Source: Larix sibirica
Lineage: Eukaryota > Streptophyta > Pinopsida > Pinales > Pinaceae
DNA: 13,259 bases
Direction of reading: 5' to 3'
Assembly (NCBI GenBank): GCA_004151065.3
Contig: NWUY0300025441.1
Span: 12,427-25,685 of the forward strand
The position numbers were made by a program, and so were the translations under genes. Under the pieces are notes generated by a model. That model did no database searches and was not told the origin of the DNA. It saw only the letters and a list, made by a program, of their open reading frames with translations. How positions within the stretch are numbered: the first letter of the stretch is position 1; each line of letters opens with the position of its first letter. Below, in pieces: positions 1 through 9,090 of this stretch.

Positions 1-300
1 GTGCAAATTCTTAAAAAGGGACACTACAAGTTAGTGATACCTTGTTCAGTGTTTGAAGATTCCAGCAATTGGAGCGCTTCTACAGTGCCTTGTATTTGCT
101 TATGTTATTGAGGGAGGAAAGAGACCCCATGGGTATTTGCTGTTATATATGAAGCTCTGTAATGTAAATGATATCCTCTAAGAATCAATTTAATGAAGTG
201 GTTTTCTATTTTGAAAATTATATTTCCATATATTAATGAATATTTGTTCCTATGCTCGTTATAGTGTCAAATCTAGCTAGTTTTCCAAATTGTTGTATTA
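1..300. other. Left edge, no clear gene
   Basis: Plus frame 1 is open from base 1 to a TGA at 109-111 (36 codons), which could be the end of an exon entering from the left. It matches no family I know and is short enough to be chance. Downstream sequence has a 3'-UTR flavour (TGTAATGTAAATG near 160-175, then T-rich sequence), so a gene end here is possible but unproven. Confidence 0.2.
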
Positions 301-856
301 TTCTGACTTCCATGGATCCAAATCCTGGTTTGTGAATTGATGCAATAATTAAAAAATAATTCGACCCATATCAGCCTTCATATCATAATTTCATGACCCT
401 TAGATACCATTCGAATTGATTTGGATTTTCCTCAGTTGAGTTGTCCTAAAACTAGTAATCTATTTCCTATCTTCCAAACCATGTCCAGTTGATCCTAATT
501 GTTAATATAAATGTTGTATTATCTGGTTGGGGTACTTTTTAGGTCAGTCACTTCCATATATGCACCAGAATCCATTAGGTTCCACATAATTCCTAGGTCT
601 ATTTCCTCGAAGCCTTTGGTTTAGCCAAAGGAGTCTACCCAGGAATGATGCACCTAGAGAATGTGCAGCTGTCGAAGTTGGGAGTTTTTTTAGGATTTCC
701 TTAACTTATAACAGACCCTAGAATCCATTCTTGAAGAATTCAAAAGGTATAGAGGTTTTTGGGGTTTAATTTTTTTTATTTCTAGCCAAAACTAGTCAGT
801 TTGTGTTTCTAACCTATCCTCTATGTGTTTGTGTTAGTGTGCCTAAAGTTGGTTTG

Positions 857-941
857 GGTACATTACAACTTATAATCTAGTGTATCACTCCAATTCCAAA
901 CACATTGACCTTGATACTCATTGTATTCAATGTAATGTACC
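857..941. repeat. 11-bp inverted repeat pair
   Basis: GGTACATTACA at 857-867 is matched exactly by its reverse complement TGTAATGTACC at 931-941, with 63 bases between them. The arms could pair in a transcript, although the long AT-rich loop makes a stable fold less certain. It neighbours two further hairpins. Confidence 0.6.
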
Positions 942-991
942 TAGTCGCCTCTTTTAACTAGTGAGACCACGGGGCACTCAAAATTCCATTT

Positions 992-1065
992 ATGAATTTG
1001 GCATTCATGCCCAATTCTTGTTTTTATCCAAATTCATTTATTTTTACAATAGAAAATAAATGAAT
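992..1065. repeat. Two overlapping, mutually exclusive hairpins
   Basis: Hairpin one pairs ATGAATTTGG (992-1001) with CCAAATTCAT (1028-1037). Hairpin two pairs ATTCATTTATTTT (1032-1044) with AAAATAAATGAAT (1053-1065) around an 8-base loop. Both need bases 1032-1037, so only one can form at a time. The second is perfect over 13 bp. In AT-rich DNA some of this can arise by chance. Confidence 0.55.
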
Positions 1066-1240
1066 ATGGTGTCCCATACAATCTTATGCATTCATGATAA
1101 TTTACATGAAACACAAACATGAGCACACATGCCATTCCAAGAGAATTCTATGCATTTCAACATTTTTAATCAGTAAATTAAATAGCAGGGAAACAAATAA
1201 TTAAACAATGGCATTCATAATCAGAGAGATACTTATCTTT

Positions 1241-1769
1241 CAAATAGGGTTTCTCCAACTTGATGCATGTGAAGGACGTTCCTCCCAGCCATAGGAATTG
1301 CCAATCCAAGTATCACTTTGACATGAAACCTCTGAGCTGGAGATATCAATCCACAAGGGAAAATATCTCCCTCATCCAAATTTACTCAACTAAATCTCTC
1401 ATGCAACCCACTGGTTCCTAATCCCCTTCCATGGCTGTCCTAATCATTAATTCTGCTTCCCCATCAACCTGGACAACGAGAGGAACAAGCTCCCTTCTCT
1501 GAGTTAAGAGTTCCTCGGGCATCCTCCAATTCCCTTTTGGTGCTCCAACATAGGTTGGACAAAAAGTTTCTGAATTTTGGACTCTAGGATACAAGCTACA
1601 GGCCAGGTTTCCCCAACACTAGTATACTCGGGTTAATGGCATGCAAAATTCATGTTCAATTGTGGTATCTTCATTCTTTGTTAAAGTATCAAGCTATGAC
1701 TTCCCAAGGGTGATGACTAAAGAGTGAAATTCAAAATGGTCAAGGAATAATAAGGAACAAAACCCCTCT
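1241..1769. other. Unassigned, possibly decayed retroelement tail
   Basis: This stretch is less AT-rich than its left neighbour. Read on the minus strand it follows the point where RT similarity fades. Short open runs exist on the minus strand, but I could not align them with RNase H or integrase, which should follow RT in a gypsy element. The rest of the element is therefore either deleted or too decayed to read. Confidence 0.3.
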
Positions 1770-2554
1770 CTAGATATGACCTTACTTATGATACATTCAT
1801 GGGTGTAGGCCATCCCATAATAGCTTCTATCTTCTATGGATCCATTGTTATCCCTTCTTTAGAGATGATATGTCCCAAGTAATGAATTTTCCTCTGATAG
1901 AAAGAACATTTACTCATCTTGGCATAGGGTTGATGTTCTCTTAACACTTGGAGTACCAATCTCAATTGCTCATCATGCTCTTCTTCTTATTTGGAATAAA
2001 TAAGAATTTCATCCATAAATACAATGACAAATTTATCCAAATACTCCCCAAATATTCCATTCATTAAGCACATGAATGTAGATGGTGCATTTGTTAACCA
2101 AAATGGAACCACCANGTTGTCCTGCTAATGTATTCATCTTTTATGCTCACTTGATGGTAACCAGGTCTCAAATATATCTTTGAGAAAATATTTGCTCCTT
2201 TGAGTTGATCAAATAAATCATCAATTCTAGGAAGAGGGTATTTATTCCTCACAATGACACACTTGGGTGTATATACCCTTTCTTCAATAATTATTCCAGC
2301 TGCATTTATAGCTCTTTTAACTTGGGTGTACTCATTCTATATGGAATTTTAGAAACCGGGGCAGCTCCAGGCATCAAATCAATAGAGAAATCAATATCTC
2401 TTTTCGGTGGCAATCCTGGTATTTCTTCAAACACATCTGCAAAATCTTGCAATATTAGGAAATCCACTAAACTTGGGATTTTACACTTTTTTGGTTCTTG
2501 CACATGATCTACATATAGCTGACATCCATTTATGAAGCACCTTTTTAATTGCAA
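1770..2554 (-). pseudogene. Gypsy reverse transcriptase, broken
   Basis: An open part at 2306-2554 carries the protease-RT linker and RT start (DFADVFEEIPGLPP). It ends at a stop where Gln is usual (LKEL, stop, MQLE). After the PSVS motif a block of roughly 30 codons normally covering WGAPVLFVKKKDG and the Asp of the first palm motif is absent, and the frame jumps to [15 protein letters not shown] near 2250. About ten further codons are missing around the N at 2115. The catalytic motif, usually F-x-D-D, reads FMDE at 2008-2016, so the second Asp is now Glu. Similarity continues through SKCSFYQRKIHYLGHII to a GWPTP-like motif near 1805, then fades. RT would copy the element RNA into DNA; this copy cannot. 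Family is certain, endpoints are approximate. Confidence 0.9.
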
Positions 2555-2605
2555 AGCTGAAACTTATTTTATGGAAATAGGCCTTGGGATTCCTTTCACT
2601 AGTTT

Positions 2606-2956
2606 TTATTGCCCTTCACTATCAATACAACCAAATGACTTGTTATGACAATCTAATATCGCATGGTGTGCATCTAACCAGTCCGTTCCAATCAAAACAT
2701 CATATGACTCAAGTGGTATTATGTTCAAATTTGCATAAGTGTCCAATCCATTCATATCCAATGGACAACCCTTTACTAATTCATTAATTTTCCTTTTTGT
2801 TCTAGGAGCCAACTGAACCATCCATGTTCTATCATGCTTACTTTTCTTTAGCTTAAATATTTCAACTAAATTAGGAGCAATATAACTATGAATTGCTCCA
2901 GAAACTATGAGAATAGCAATAGGTTGATTGGTAATTTTACCTTCAACCTCAATCAT
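2606..2956 (-). pseudogene. Gypsy aspartic protease, active site lost
   Basis: Retroviral-type aspartic proteases release gag and pol products from the element polyprotein; the plant gypsy type is a homodimer with one D-S/T-G loop per chain. The 116-codon open stretch has the expected layout: an MIEVEGK start, the active-site strand near residue 18, and a VLIGTDWL flap-side motif near residue 88. The active-site loop reads I-V-S-G-A: the catalytic Asp is Val, from a GTT codon at 2903-2905, one base from GAT. The reading frame is shared with the RT segment at 2306-2554, separated by two stops. The first Met of the open stretch is not a true start; the domain belongs to a longer gag-pol frame. 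Confidence 0.92.
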
Positions 2957-4110
2957 GTTGGACTAGTGATCCACTTCTCTATTGTCCAATGTTAAATATA
3001 TCCTGGAAATGTTCCTTCCTACATCCTCCACGGTACCTGATTTCTGTAAATTGTGCACATTTCTCATTCAATCTCCTTTTTGTGGGAAATCTCTAAGCAT
3101 GTGGTTTCCTCCACATCCCCAACATTTTACTTGCTTAGTGGTTCCTTTTCCAATGGATTTTATCATCCCGGGCCCATTTTGAGTTGGATTTATTTGCTTA
3201 TATGAATTTTGTTGGTTCTCGAGGAAAGATGGTTTAAATCCTTTCTTCCTTTCATCTTACTTATCCTTCATCTTATCTCTCCAAGGTTTCTGAAAATTTG
3301 CTCTTCCTTTGTTCTAATCATACATGTGCTTGGCCTTCTGAATTGCTTCTTCAAGAGTCTTGGGTTCATCATATTGAATCTTATCCTTGTAAAATGAAGG
3401 AAAACCACTTACAAGATTTGTATTTTACCTTCTCCTCCTTTATAAATCCAACATATCTCATCAATTTTAGAAACATCTTTTCATACTCATCCATGCTCAT
3501 GTTTCCAAGCTTGAGTTCAAATAAATCTTCTATCTTCTTATCATAATAATGGTATGATAAGTATTTTTTCTGAAAGTACTTCTTGAATTGCCTCCATGAA
3601 ATCCTTTTTTCACTAATATGATTAACTTGAACCAATTTGTCCACCAAATAGAAGCTTCTCCCTATAAGTTGTAACTGGAAATCCTAGCTTCCATGTTAGA
3701 GTAGTAATTATGTAGCTAAAGATACCTCCTCATTCTGAACAACCAAGCTTTAACATCTTTTCCCTTCTTGTTTTCACCATCAAATGTGGGTGGCTTAATT
3801 TTTCTAAGTTCCCCTTGTAGATCATCTTTATCATGTCTTCTTTTATGATGTCTAACTGGAGGCATTTCTAGGATTCTACTAGAACTCTTAAATATATATG
3901 GATTTTTTCCTGCATAGTGTGGTGAGTGGTGCTTCTTACGACTCCTAGTAGCACTTTTAGAGTGTTTAGATTTCTAATGTGATATCTTCCTTGAGTCTCT
4001 TCTTCCTTCTTCCTCCTCAATTGAGGTTGATCCCATTTTCATTTGCCTCTACAACATATTCAGACTCTACACCAACTGAGTGTTTAACTCATTTTGTTTT
4101 TCTTAAGACT
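2957..4110 (-). pseudogene. Gypsy gag with degenerate zinc knuckle
   Basis: Gag would package the element RNA into virus-like particles. From the 5' side there is a charged N-terminal region (MGSTSIEEEEGRRDSRK near 4040), then LRKIKPPTFDGEN near 3800. The retrotransposon gag core follows, with RISWRQFKKYF and LKLGNMSMDEYEKMF inside 3381-3647. The knuckle at 3086-3124 reads C-W-G-C-x3-H-x4-F: the last Cys of the C-x2-C-x3-H-x4-C form is Phe (TTC for TGC). Stops include TAG at 3662-3664, and one base appears lost near 3645, which shifts the frame. A long polar stretch with LQGELRK precedes the core, as in related elements. The N-terminal end is unclear because it merges with LINE sequence. Confidence 0.88.
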
Positions 4111-4112
4111 GT

Positions 4113-4993
4113 CATTTTATCACATCAATTTTAAGCAATGATAGATTCTTGACAAGACTAAGCATCAAAGGTAATTGAACTAAATGGGAAAAACACGTTC
4201 ATTTCTTCTTAATCAAGTTTAGTTCAGATCCTCCAACCAACAGTGATTAAATTTGAATGGATAGTGAACAAAACTCTTATCAAAGTCCAATTGTAACACA
4301 ATTGCTTTATGATTAGACACCCCTATAGATAAAGACTAGGATGGGAAACGACCCATAGAATCACACAAGTGTTCAGACATCATGAATATGTCAAGTTGCT
4401 TAGCAATTCTAGCTGATCCCAAACGCCCATTCGACCAAGTGTGAATCAAAACATTTTGGGTTATGTCCACTAACTTTGCATTGTCGAACAGAGTTCTGAA
4501 AAAAAGGAAAGAGGATCATGTTCAAATTCCCAGCCCCCCAAATCTCAACCGAAGACGAGGTGAGTTTGAGATCCCTTGCAAGAATCAAGGATTGATCATA
4601 TAATAGCCCAGACCAGTCCACAATTTCCCAGAAGGCCCTCCTTTGGTTATAGGGCTCATATACATTGATAATTTTGATAGAATTTTTCATTCCTCTAATC
4701 CTACCATCCACCATTTAACCTGCAACAGTCGAGAAGGACTTGAAATCAACCACATCCAGATTCCAAGCCAAAAGTAAATCTCCAGACAGGACAGTTGCAT
4801 CTAAAGCACAAAATTTCCACAAAGGCTTAATTTTGAGGAAGGAATCACATGCATTTACAGAGGAAGACACAATTTCCTGCAACAATATAATGTTCTGATG
4901 AACCTTCTCCATAAGTCTCTTAAGAGAAGTTCTTTTGGGTGAGTTTCCTAGCTCACAGATATTCAAGGAGAAAGTCTCATTAAGAAACCCCAT
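4113..4993 (-). pseudogene. LINE ORF2 endonuclease domain, inactive
   Basis: This domain is an apurinic/apyrimidinic-type endonuclease that would nick target DNA to prime reverse transcription. The likely start is the ATG at 4991-4993, overlapping the end of ORF1 by 14 bases in another frame. Landmarks in order: SLNICELGNSPKRTSLKRL, where W-N-x-R-G has decayed but Asn remains; ILLQE with its Glu at 4874-4876; INVYEPYN; ARDLKL, where the Asp at 4571-4573 is kept but the usual Asn is Lys at 4565-4567; TWSNGRLGS; and SNHKAI at about 4304-4317, where the catalytic Asp of S-D-H is Asn (4312-4314) and His is kept. A stop falls after STVAG near 4714, and the frame shifts near 4480. A linker ending LLKIDVIK leads to the junction near 4113, with no RT palm motif. 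Confidence 0.9.
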
Positions 4994-6916
4994 TATGGGC
5001 CACATCATCTCTAAGAGCCCCAAAACCAGTAGTACATGGAGAACATGATGCCTTTTCCAAACCCTTATTCAATAAGGAAGAAACCCTAGGGTTGGTAAAG
5101 GAAGCAAAATCAATATCAATCACCGAGTCATCCAATTTTGCCTTCCTCCCTTTTTTACCCTTCTGAGGTTTCCTGAGGGTAACATCCAACACTCGAATTG
5201 AAAAAATAGGGATGGAATCATAATTTTCCTCAACAACTGTAGAATAAGTAGGAATAAGACCCTTGGACAAAGCTTCCTTGAAAGATAGGGGAGAGGAACA
5301 AATTATAGGTGAATTTGACATTGAAGCCTGGGAATCACCCAAAGGAGAGTATGAAAGGTCAATAGGTAAAGGGGAGGTGTGATTACCATGAAAAGGAGGG
5401 AATTCAAACGAAGAAAAAAGGGCCACATAAGACTGGGGAACATCTAACTGTGCATACTCACGAACTGAAACCGCCTGCGCATGACTAGGTAGAATGTCAG
5501 GAATATTCTCCCCTATGTTTCCCATTAAAAGAGTAGAGGAAGATGGAACAACCTTAAAATTCTCATAAGAATGGAAAATCACCTTACGGCCAACGTTCCC
5601 TCCCACATCATTCTCCACCCCACCAGGAACATTCAAAGACCCCAAAATTTCTTCAGCGGAAAGAAATTTCAAGAGAATAGGAATGGTTTTTACGAACTTA
5701 CTGAGGAAATTTGATGTCGAGGCTTGGTCCAAAGGAATTGGGATTTTGAGTCCTGAATCGAGCTCATCGAGATCATCAGCTGGATGATCGTCCTACACAT
5801 CTTCATCCAAAACCCCAAATGGCATATTTGGGCATTTAGACCTAGGATGACCCGTTTCATGGCAACGATGGCACCAGAAAGGAATTTTCCAATAATCCAA
5901 TCTCTAGAAAAAAGAACCTCCTTCCCAAATGAATTCCAACTCTTCCAGTAACACTTCCACAGTATCAATCTCAACAAGCATACGAGGGATATTCATGTTC
6001 GATGCCCACAAGTGCTCCTCTTCCATAAGGATAAAACTACCAATAGTATTTTCCACAACCATGAATTCCTTCAGAATCCAACAATGCAGGGGAAAACCAG
6101 GTAGAATAACCCAAGGATGTCATCGCACCAGCTTCTCCTTCCAAGGGTCAAAACCTGAATGCCAACGGGGCAAAACCAAAGAGCCTGACCCAATAACCCA
6201 AAGCCTCTCTAAATCTATCTTCTATCTGTCGTCTTCTGAAAGAACTGAAGACACACCCATCCATTCATAAACATCAAAACCTTAGGGACATGCTCAATGA
6301 TGGGTTTCCATTTCAATCGAATCTAGGTTAGAATCTCCAATCTTGAAAGCTTGATGTATTCAAATTTATCGACTAGAGCACGGTTTGATAGGGAAAGCAC
6401 CATATTGAATGTAACATCCTTGCCAAGAACATAGAGGGACCTTCCTTTCTTAGCCTTCTCAAACTTTAACTTCCGGCGAGCTCGAGCAACAACAATTCTT
6501 AAAGACTTCCTTCAAGGAGCATGATACTGCGCATCCAAGAATCCCTCCACATCATTACAAGAAGTATGACCAAATGGAGAGTGAGTGTGCTCACGGGAAC
6601 CCGCAGTACTACATATATGAATACAGAACTTAACTCGAGAATCACAGCCACCCCCAATCAGCTCTAGTGAAACTTGTTTCTGACCATCCACCAGAGAAAC
6701 CTTCGAAGGAGTGTGATCAACTAAAGCACAAGGATTTGTTTTTACTCCCAACCCTAGAAACCCAGATCGCGGAGAGGAAGGATCCCAATCTTCCGATTTG
6801 ACACCACCAAAAGATCTCTGAGCTAAATGTGTAGGTGATGTGATCGAAGTATTGGGGCCCGAGGTTCCACCTGGAATAGTGTTAGCAAAACCCCCACGAC
6901 CCCCCCTCTAACCCAT
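4980..6916 (-). pseudogene. LINE ORF1, DUF4283-like plus CCHC knuckle
   Basis: ORF1 proteins of plant L1 elements bind the element RNA. The ATG at 6914-6916 is the best start: the frame then gives an RGGRGGF-type N-terminus. A DUF4283-like domain follows (NRALVDKFEYIKLSRLEIL near 6340-6390, WHSGFDPWKEK near 6140, HPWVILPGFPL near 6100). An intact C-x2-C-x4-H-x4-C knuckle (CHRCHETGHPRSKC) lies at 5832-5873. A polar, Ser/Pro-rich C-terminal region with a basic KPQKGKKGRKAK patch is open for 250 codons at 4980-5732. Stops are at 6908-6910, 6512-6514, 6323-6325, 6222-6224, 5904-5906 and 5793-5795. One base is missing near 6240, moving the reading from one frame to the next. The order of parts fits a single ancestral ORF. 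Confidence 0.88.
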
Positions 6917-7150
6917 GTAAAGAGATAAAAAAAATGTAGTAAAAACAACACACAAAGGCCAATAGAAAGGAAGAAAACCCTTGTATAGTTGGAAAACCTA
7001 GGTAAACCAGAGAAAACTGGAACAAAAAAAAGGACCAAAAACTTCCCACTTTTTTGATTTGGTTGATACTAGGCCAACCATAAAGGTTGGCTTAACTCCA
7101 AGTCCCCTGCAGATTCTGCCAGGAAAACCCAGCTAGGGTTTTTAGGAAAA
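6917..7150 (-). other. Probable LINE 5' untranslated region
   Basis: Upstream of the ORF1 start the minus strand is T-rich with runs such as TTTTTGGTCC, and has no matching coding pattern. L1 5' UTRs carry an internal promoter; none can be identified by eye here. A change in composition near 7150, before the direct repeat pair, suggests the element's 5' end. A minus-strand frame is open across 7092-7313, but it is probably fortuitous. Confidence 0.45.
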
Positions 7151-7168
7151 ACGAGACCCCAACTCCCC

Positions 7169-7318
7169 TATCACACACTTGTTCCTTGTCACTTCCCCTT
7201 TCGTCACTATTAATTCTCATGTGATCTATTTCATTTATATGTTCTTTTATAGCCTTATCACACACTTGTTCCTGGTCCCTTTCCCTTTCCTCACTATTAA
7301 TTCTCGAAATCATCTATT
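7169..7318. repeat. Direct repeat pair, 62/63 bp
   Basis: Copy A (7169-7230) and copy B (7256-7318) are offset by 87 bases. They share TATCACACACTTGTTCCT and CACTATTAATTCTC, with four substitutions in the first 50 bases and a small indel near the end. On the minus strand both encode a similar peptide (RINSxERxxDxEQVCD). The pair lies just outside the presumed LINE 5' end. It could be LINE promoter monomers, or a duplication of the insertion site flank. Confidence 0.7.
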
Positions 7319-8780
7319 GCCATTTTCTTCCATACCAATTATTTGATTTAAAGTTAATATTTATTATAAATATATAATTGTAAAAAAATATTAATCATTG
7401 TAGATGGATATTCCTTTTACTTTGAAAGTAATTAGTTGATATAAAATCTAATAATTAAAATTAATGTAAAACTATCTTATAATAAATTAAATTTATAAAA
7501 ATATACATTTTTGCACATAAAAATTGTTTACATCTCAATTTTTTTTTTTTATCATTTTCACTATTTGGTAAATCAAAATTTAACATAAATCTATGTTAAT
7601 ACTTATTTTAAAATATCTATTTAATTTTGAAATTGTTTTAATATATTATTTTATAAACATAAAACTTTCAATTTCTTAATATATATTTTTAATAAATATA
7701 TATTTATACAACTTATGTATGAGCTTAACATTGATTTTAATATTTTTTTAGTATACACGTCATAAAATTGATTTTAATTTTAATATAGTTTTTAATAAAC
7801 ACATCTTTCTCAAACATGTGTATGAGTTTAACTTTATAAAATTGATTTAATTATGATTATTTTTCCAAGTTGATGTATTTATGAATTTCTCTAAATTTTG
7901 TGATTATAGAGAGAGATATTTTGTACCAAAAAAGAAGATGATGCACCATCTAAATGTGAAAAATGTTTATAAATTTGAATTTATAAATTCAACGTATTGG
8001 AATATTCAATAGATTCGGCAATGTTAACATTAAATAATGCAATCTTTTCATTTATAATATTTTTTTGTCAATTCCAAATTAAAATAATTATTTCTTTTAA
8101 TATTATTTTGAATAATAAAAAAAAATTCATAAATTTTAATAGTTGTAAATTTCAAATTAAAATAATCTATTTTTTTATATTATTTATTTTGTAAAACTAG
8201 TTTTGAATTTTCTATAAAGACAAATTCATAAAGGATTTAAACTATAAACAAAAACTAATTTTTCATGTTGAAAGATGTATACATTTTAACTTCACCTACA
8301 TAATCATTAGAGGAGCTCTAATTTGTATCTTTTTGATGAGGAGGAGGAGAAGGATGATCGCTTTGGATAAAAAACAATCAAAATGTCCACACTTTTGGGC
8401 TATTTTGGAATAAAAATTGGTTAAAATTTTTGCTGGAAATTGTTATTTTAGCATTTTTGGAGCACTCCAAATTGTGATTTTGGCAACTCTGTCAGATTCC
8501 GACGAGTTGGGGGCGTTTTAGTTAGCCCTTATACAGCTCCGGATAATGATAGTCACTTAGACCAATTTTGGTCTATCAAACTTTAAGAAAGAAAAATAAG
8601 AAACTACTTGATTTGCTTTGGAGTTTTATTTTTCTACTCAAAAAATTATTATAATTTTGTGATGAGATAGAAAGTTGAGTTAAAAAAAGTGTTTTTCAAC
8701 CTCAACATTCATAGTCTCTGAAATCAATCCAAATTTTTTTAAAAAAGGTCCAACACCAAGACTCGCTATACAACTCATTA
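7319..8780. other. Very AT-rich spacer
   Basis: No coding signal is visible. Runs of A and T dominate from 7320 to 8280, and less extreme sequence follows. Weak internal duplications are visible: TTAATAT...TTTTTAATAAA followed by TGTATGAG-TTAAC occurs near 7677-7732 and again near 7781-7832, and CAAATTAAAATAAT occurs near 8075 and 8153. A short palindrome, TAGACCAA-TT-TTGGTCTA, lies at 8558-8575. The AT-rich block could act as a matrix attachment region, but that is speculation. Confidence 0.6.
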
Positions 8781-8782
8781 AA

Positions 8783-9090
8783 GTTCACTCTTATTTTAGC
8801 TATATAAATCTTCTTCTTTAAACTTTGTTTATAATCATTTAGATATTAAAAATATAAATAATATCAATTTAAGAATATTGACCTAATTCAAGTACCCATC
8901 CCTGCCTTACGATACAACCCAGTATCACCTACCACCAGGGACACACATATGCTGCCAAGAACGTGAGGTGGGTTCACTCTTAGTTTAACTATATAAATCT
9001 TCTTCTTTAAACTTCCTGCCTTACCATACAACCCAGTATCACCTACCACCAGGTACACACATATGCTGCCAAGAACGTGAGGTGGGTTCA
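8783..9090. repeat. Duplicated D-R repeat module
   Basis: Two building blocks are each present twice in direct orientation. D (43 bp, starts GTTCACTCTTA) is at 8783-8825 and 8972-9014 with two mismatches. R (76 bp, starts CCTGCCTTAC) is at 8901-8976 and 9015-9090 with two mismatches (8911/9025 and 8940/9054). In the first unit D and R are separated by 75 AT-rich bases; in the second they touch. D2 begins inside the last bases of R1 (GTTCA shared). High identity in the midst of decayed DNA points to a recent duplication. Confidence 0.92.

Larger units (their letters stand above)
301..1240. other. Noncoding spacer with small hairpins
   Basis: No reading frame of interest is visible on either strand. 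A small hairpin lies at 613-631 (CCTTTGG, 5-base loop, CCAAAGG), and a cluster of longer inverted repeats occupies 857-1065 (listed separately). The stretch lies downstream, in element orientation, of the minus-strand gypsy relic. It could therefore include its lost 3' part or an LTR, but I could not find a second LTR copy in the window to prove that. Confidence 0.4.
1770..4110 (-). mobile_element. Ty3/gypsy LTR retrotransposon relic
   Basis: Minus-strand protein remnants appear in the standard order: gag with CCHC-type zinc knuckle, aspartic protease, then reverse transcriptase. Such elements replicate by reverse transcription of their RNA in cytoplasmic particles followed by integration. 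The wording of the RT leader (GLPPKRDIDFSIDL, then SKIPYRMS) is typical of plant chromovirus-type elements; I infer the clade and did not see a chromodomain. No LTR, primer-binding site, RNase H or integrase is recognisable. The copy is dead: several stops, at least one gag frameshift, two RT deletions, and altered protease and RT catalytic residues. Its gag end abuts a LINE fragment near 4110, so its 5' LTR and leader are missing. Confidence 0.92.
4113..7150 (-). mobile_element. L1-type LINE, 5' half only
   Basis: The minus strand reads 5' UTR, ORF1, then the endonuclease part of ORF2, all typical of plant L1 non-LTR retrotransposons that insert by target-primed reverse transcription. The retained part is unusual: L1 copies normally lose the 5' end, whereas this one keeps its 5' end and lacks RT, the 3' UTR and the poly(A) tail. 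Recognisable ORF2 sequence stops near 4113 and changes directly to gypsy gag. ORF1 has six in-frame stops and one frameshift; ORF2 has stops, a frameshift and altered catalytic residues. The 5' boundary near 7150 is a guess based on where the sequence changes character. Confidence 0.88.

Noticed and set aside
1241-1560. Gypsy integrase or LTR
   Set aside because: No HHCC zinc finger, DDE motif, TG...CA ends or second LTR copy could be found, so I left the stretch unassigned.
2982-3546. Several plus-strand ORFs of 62-82 codons
   Set aside because: All are antisense shadows of the gypsy gag and knuckle region.
5690-5977. 95-codon minus-strand ORF
   Set aside because: It is out of frame with the zinc knuckle CHRCHETGHPRSKC, which identifies the true ORF1 frame.
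5929-6270. 113-codon plus-strand ORF
   Set aside because: It lies antisense to the DUF4283-like part of LINE ORF1, which is clearly the meaningful strand.
7319-8280. Organellar or bacterial origin for the AT-rich block
   Set aside because: No organellar genes or conserved intergenic features are present, and the flanks are nuclear retroelements; AT-rich nuclear spacer is the simpler reading.
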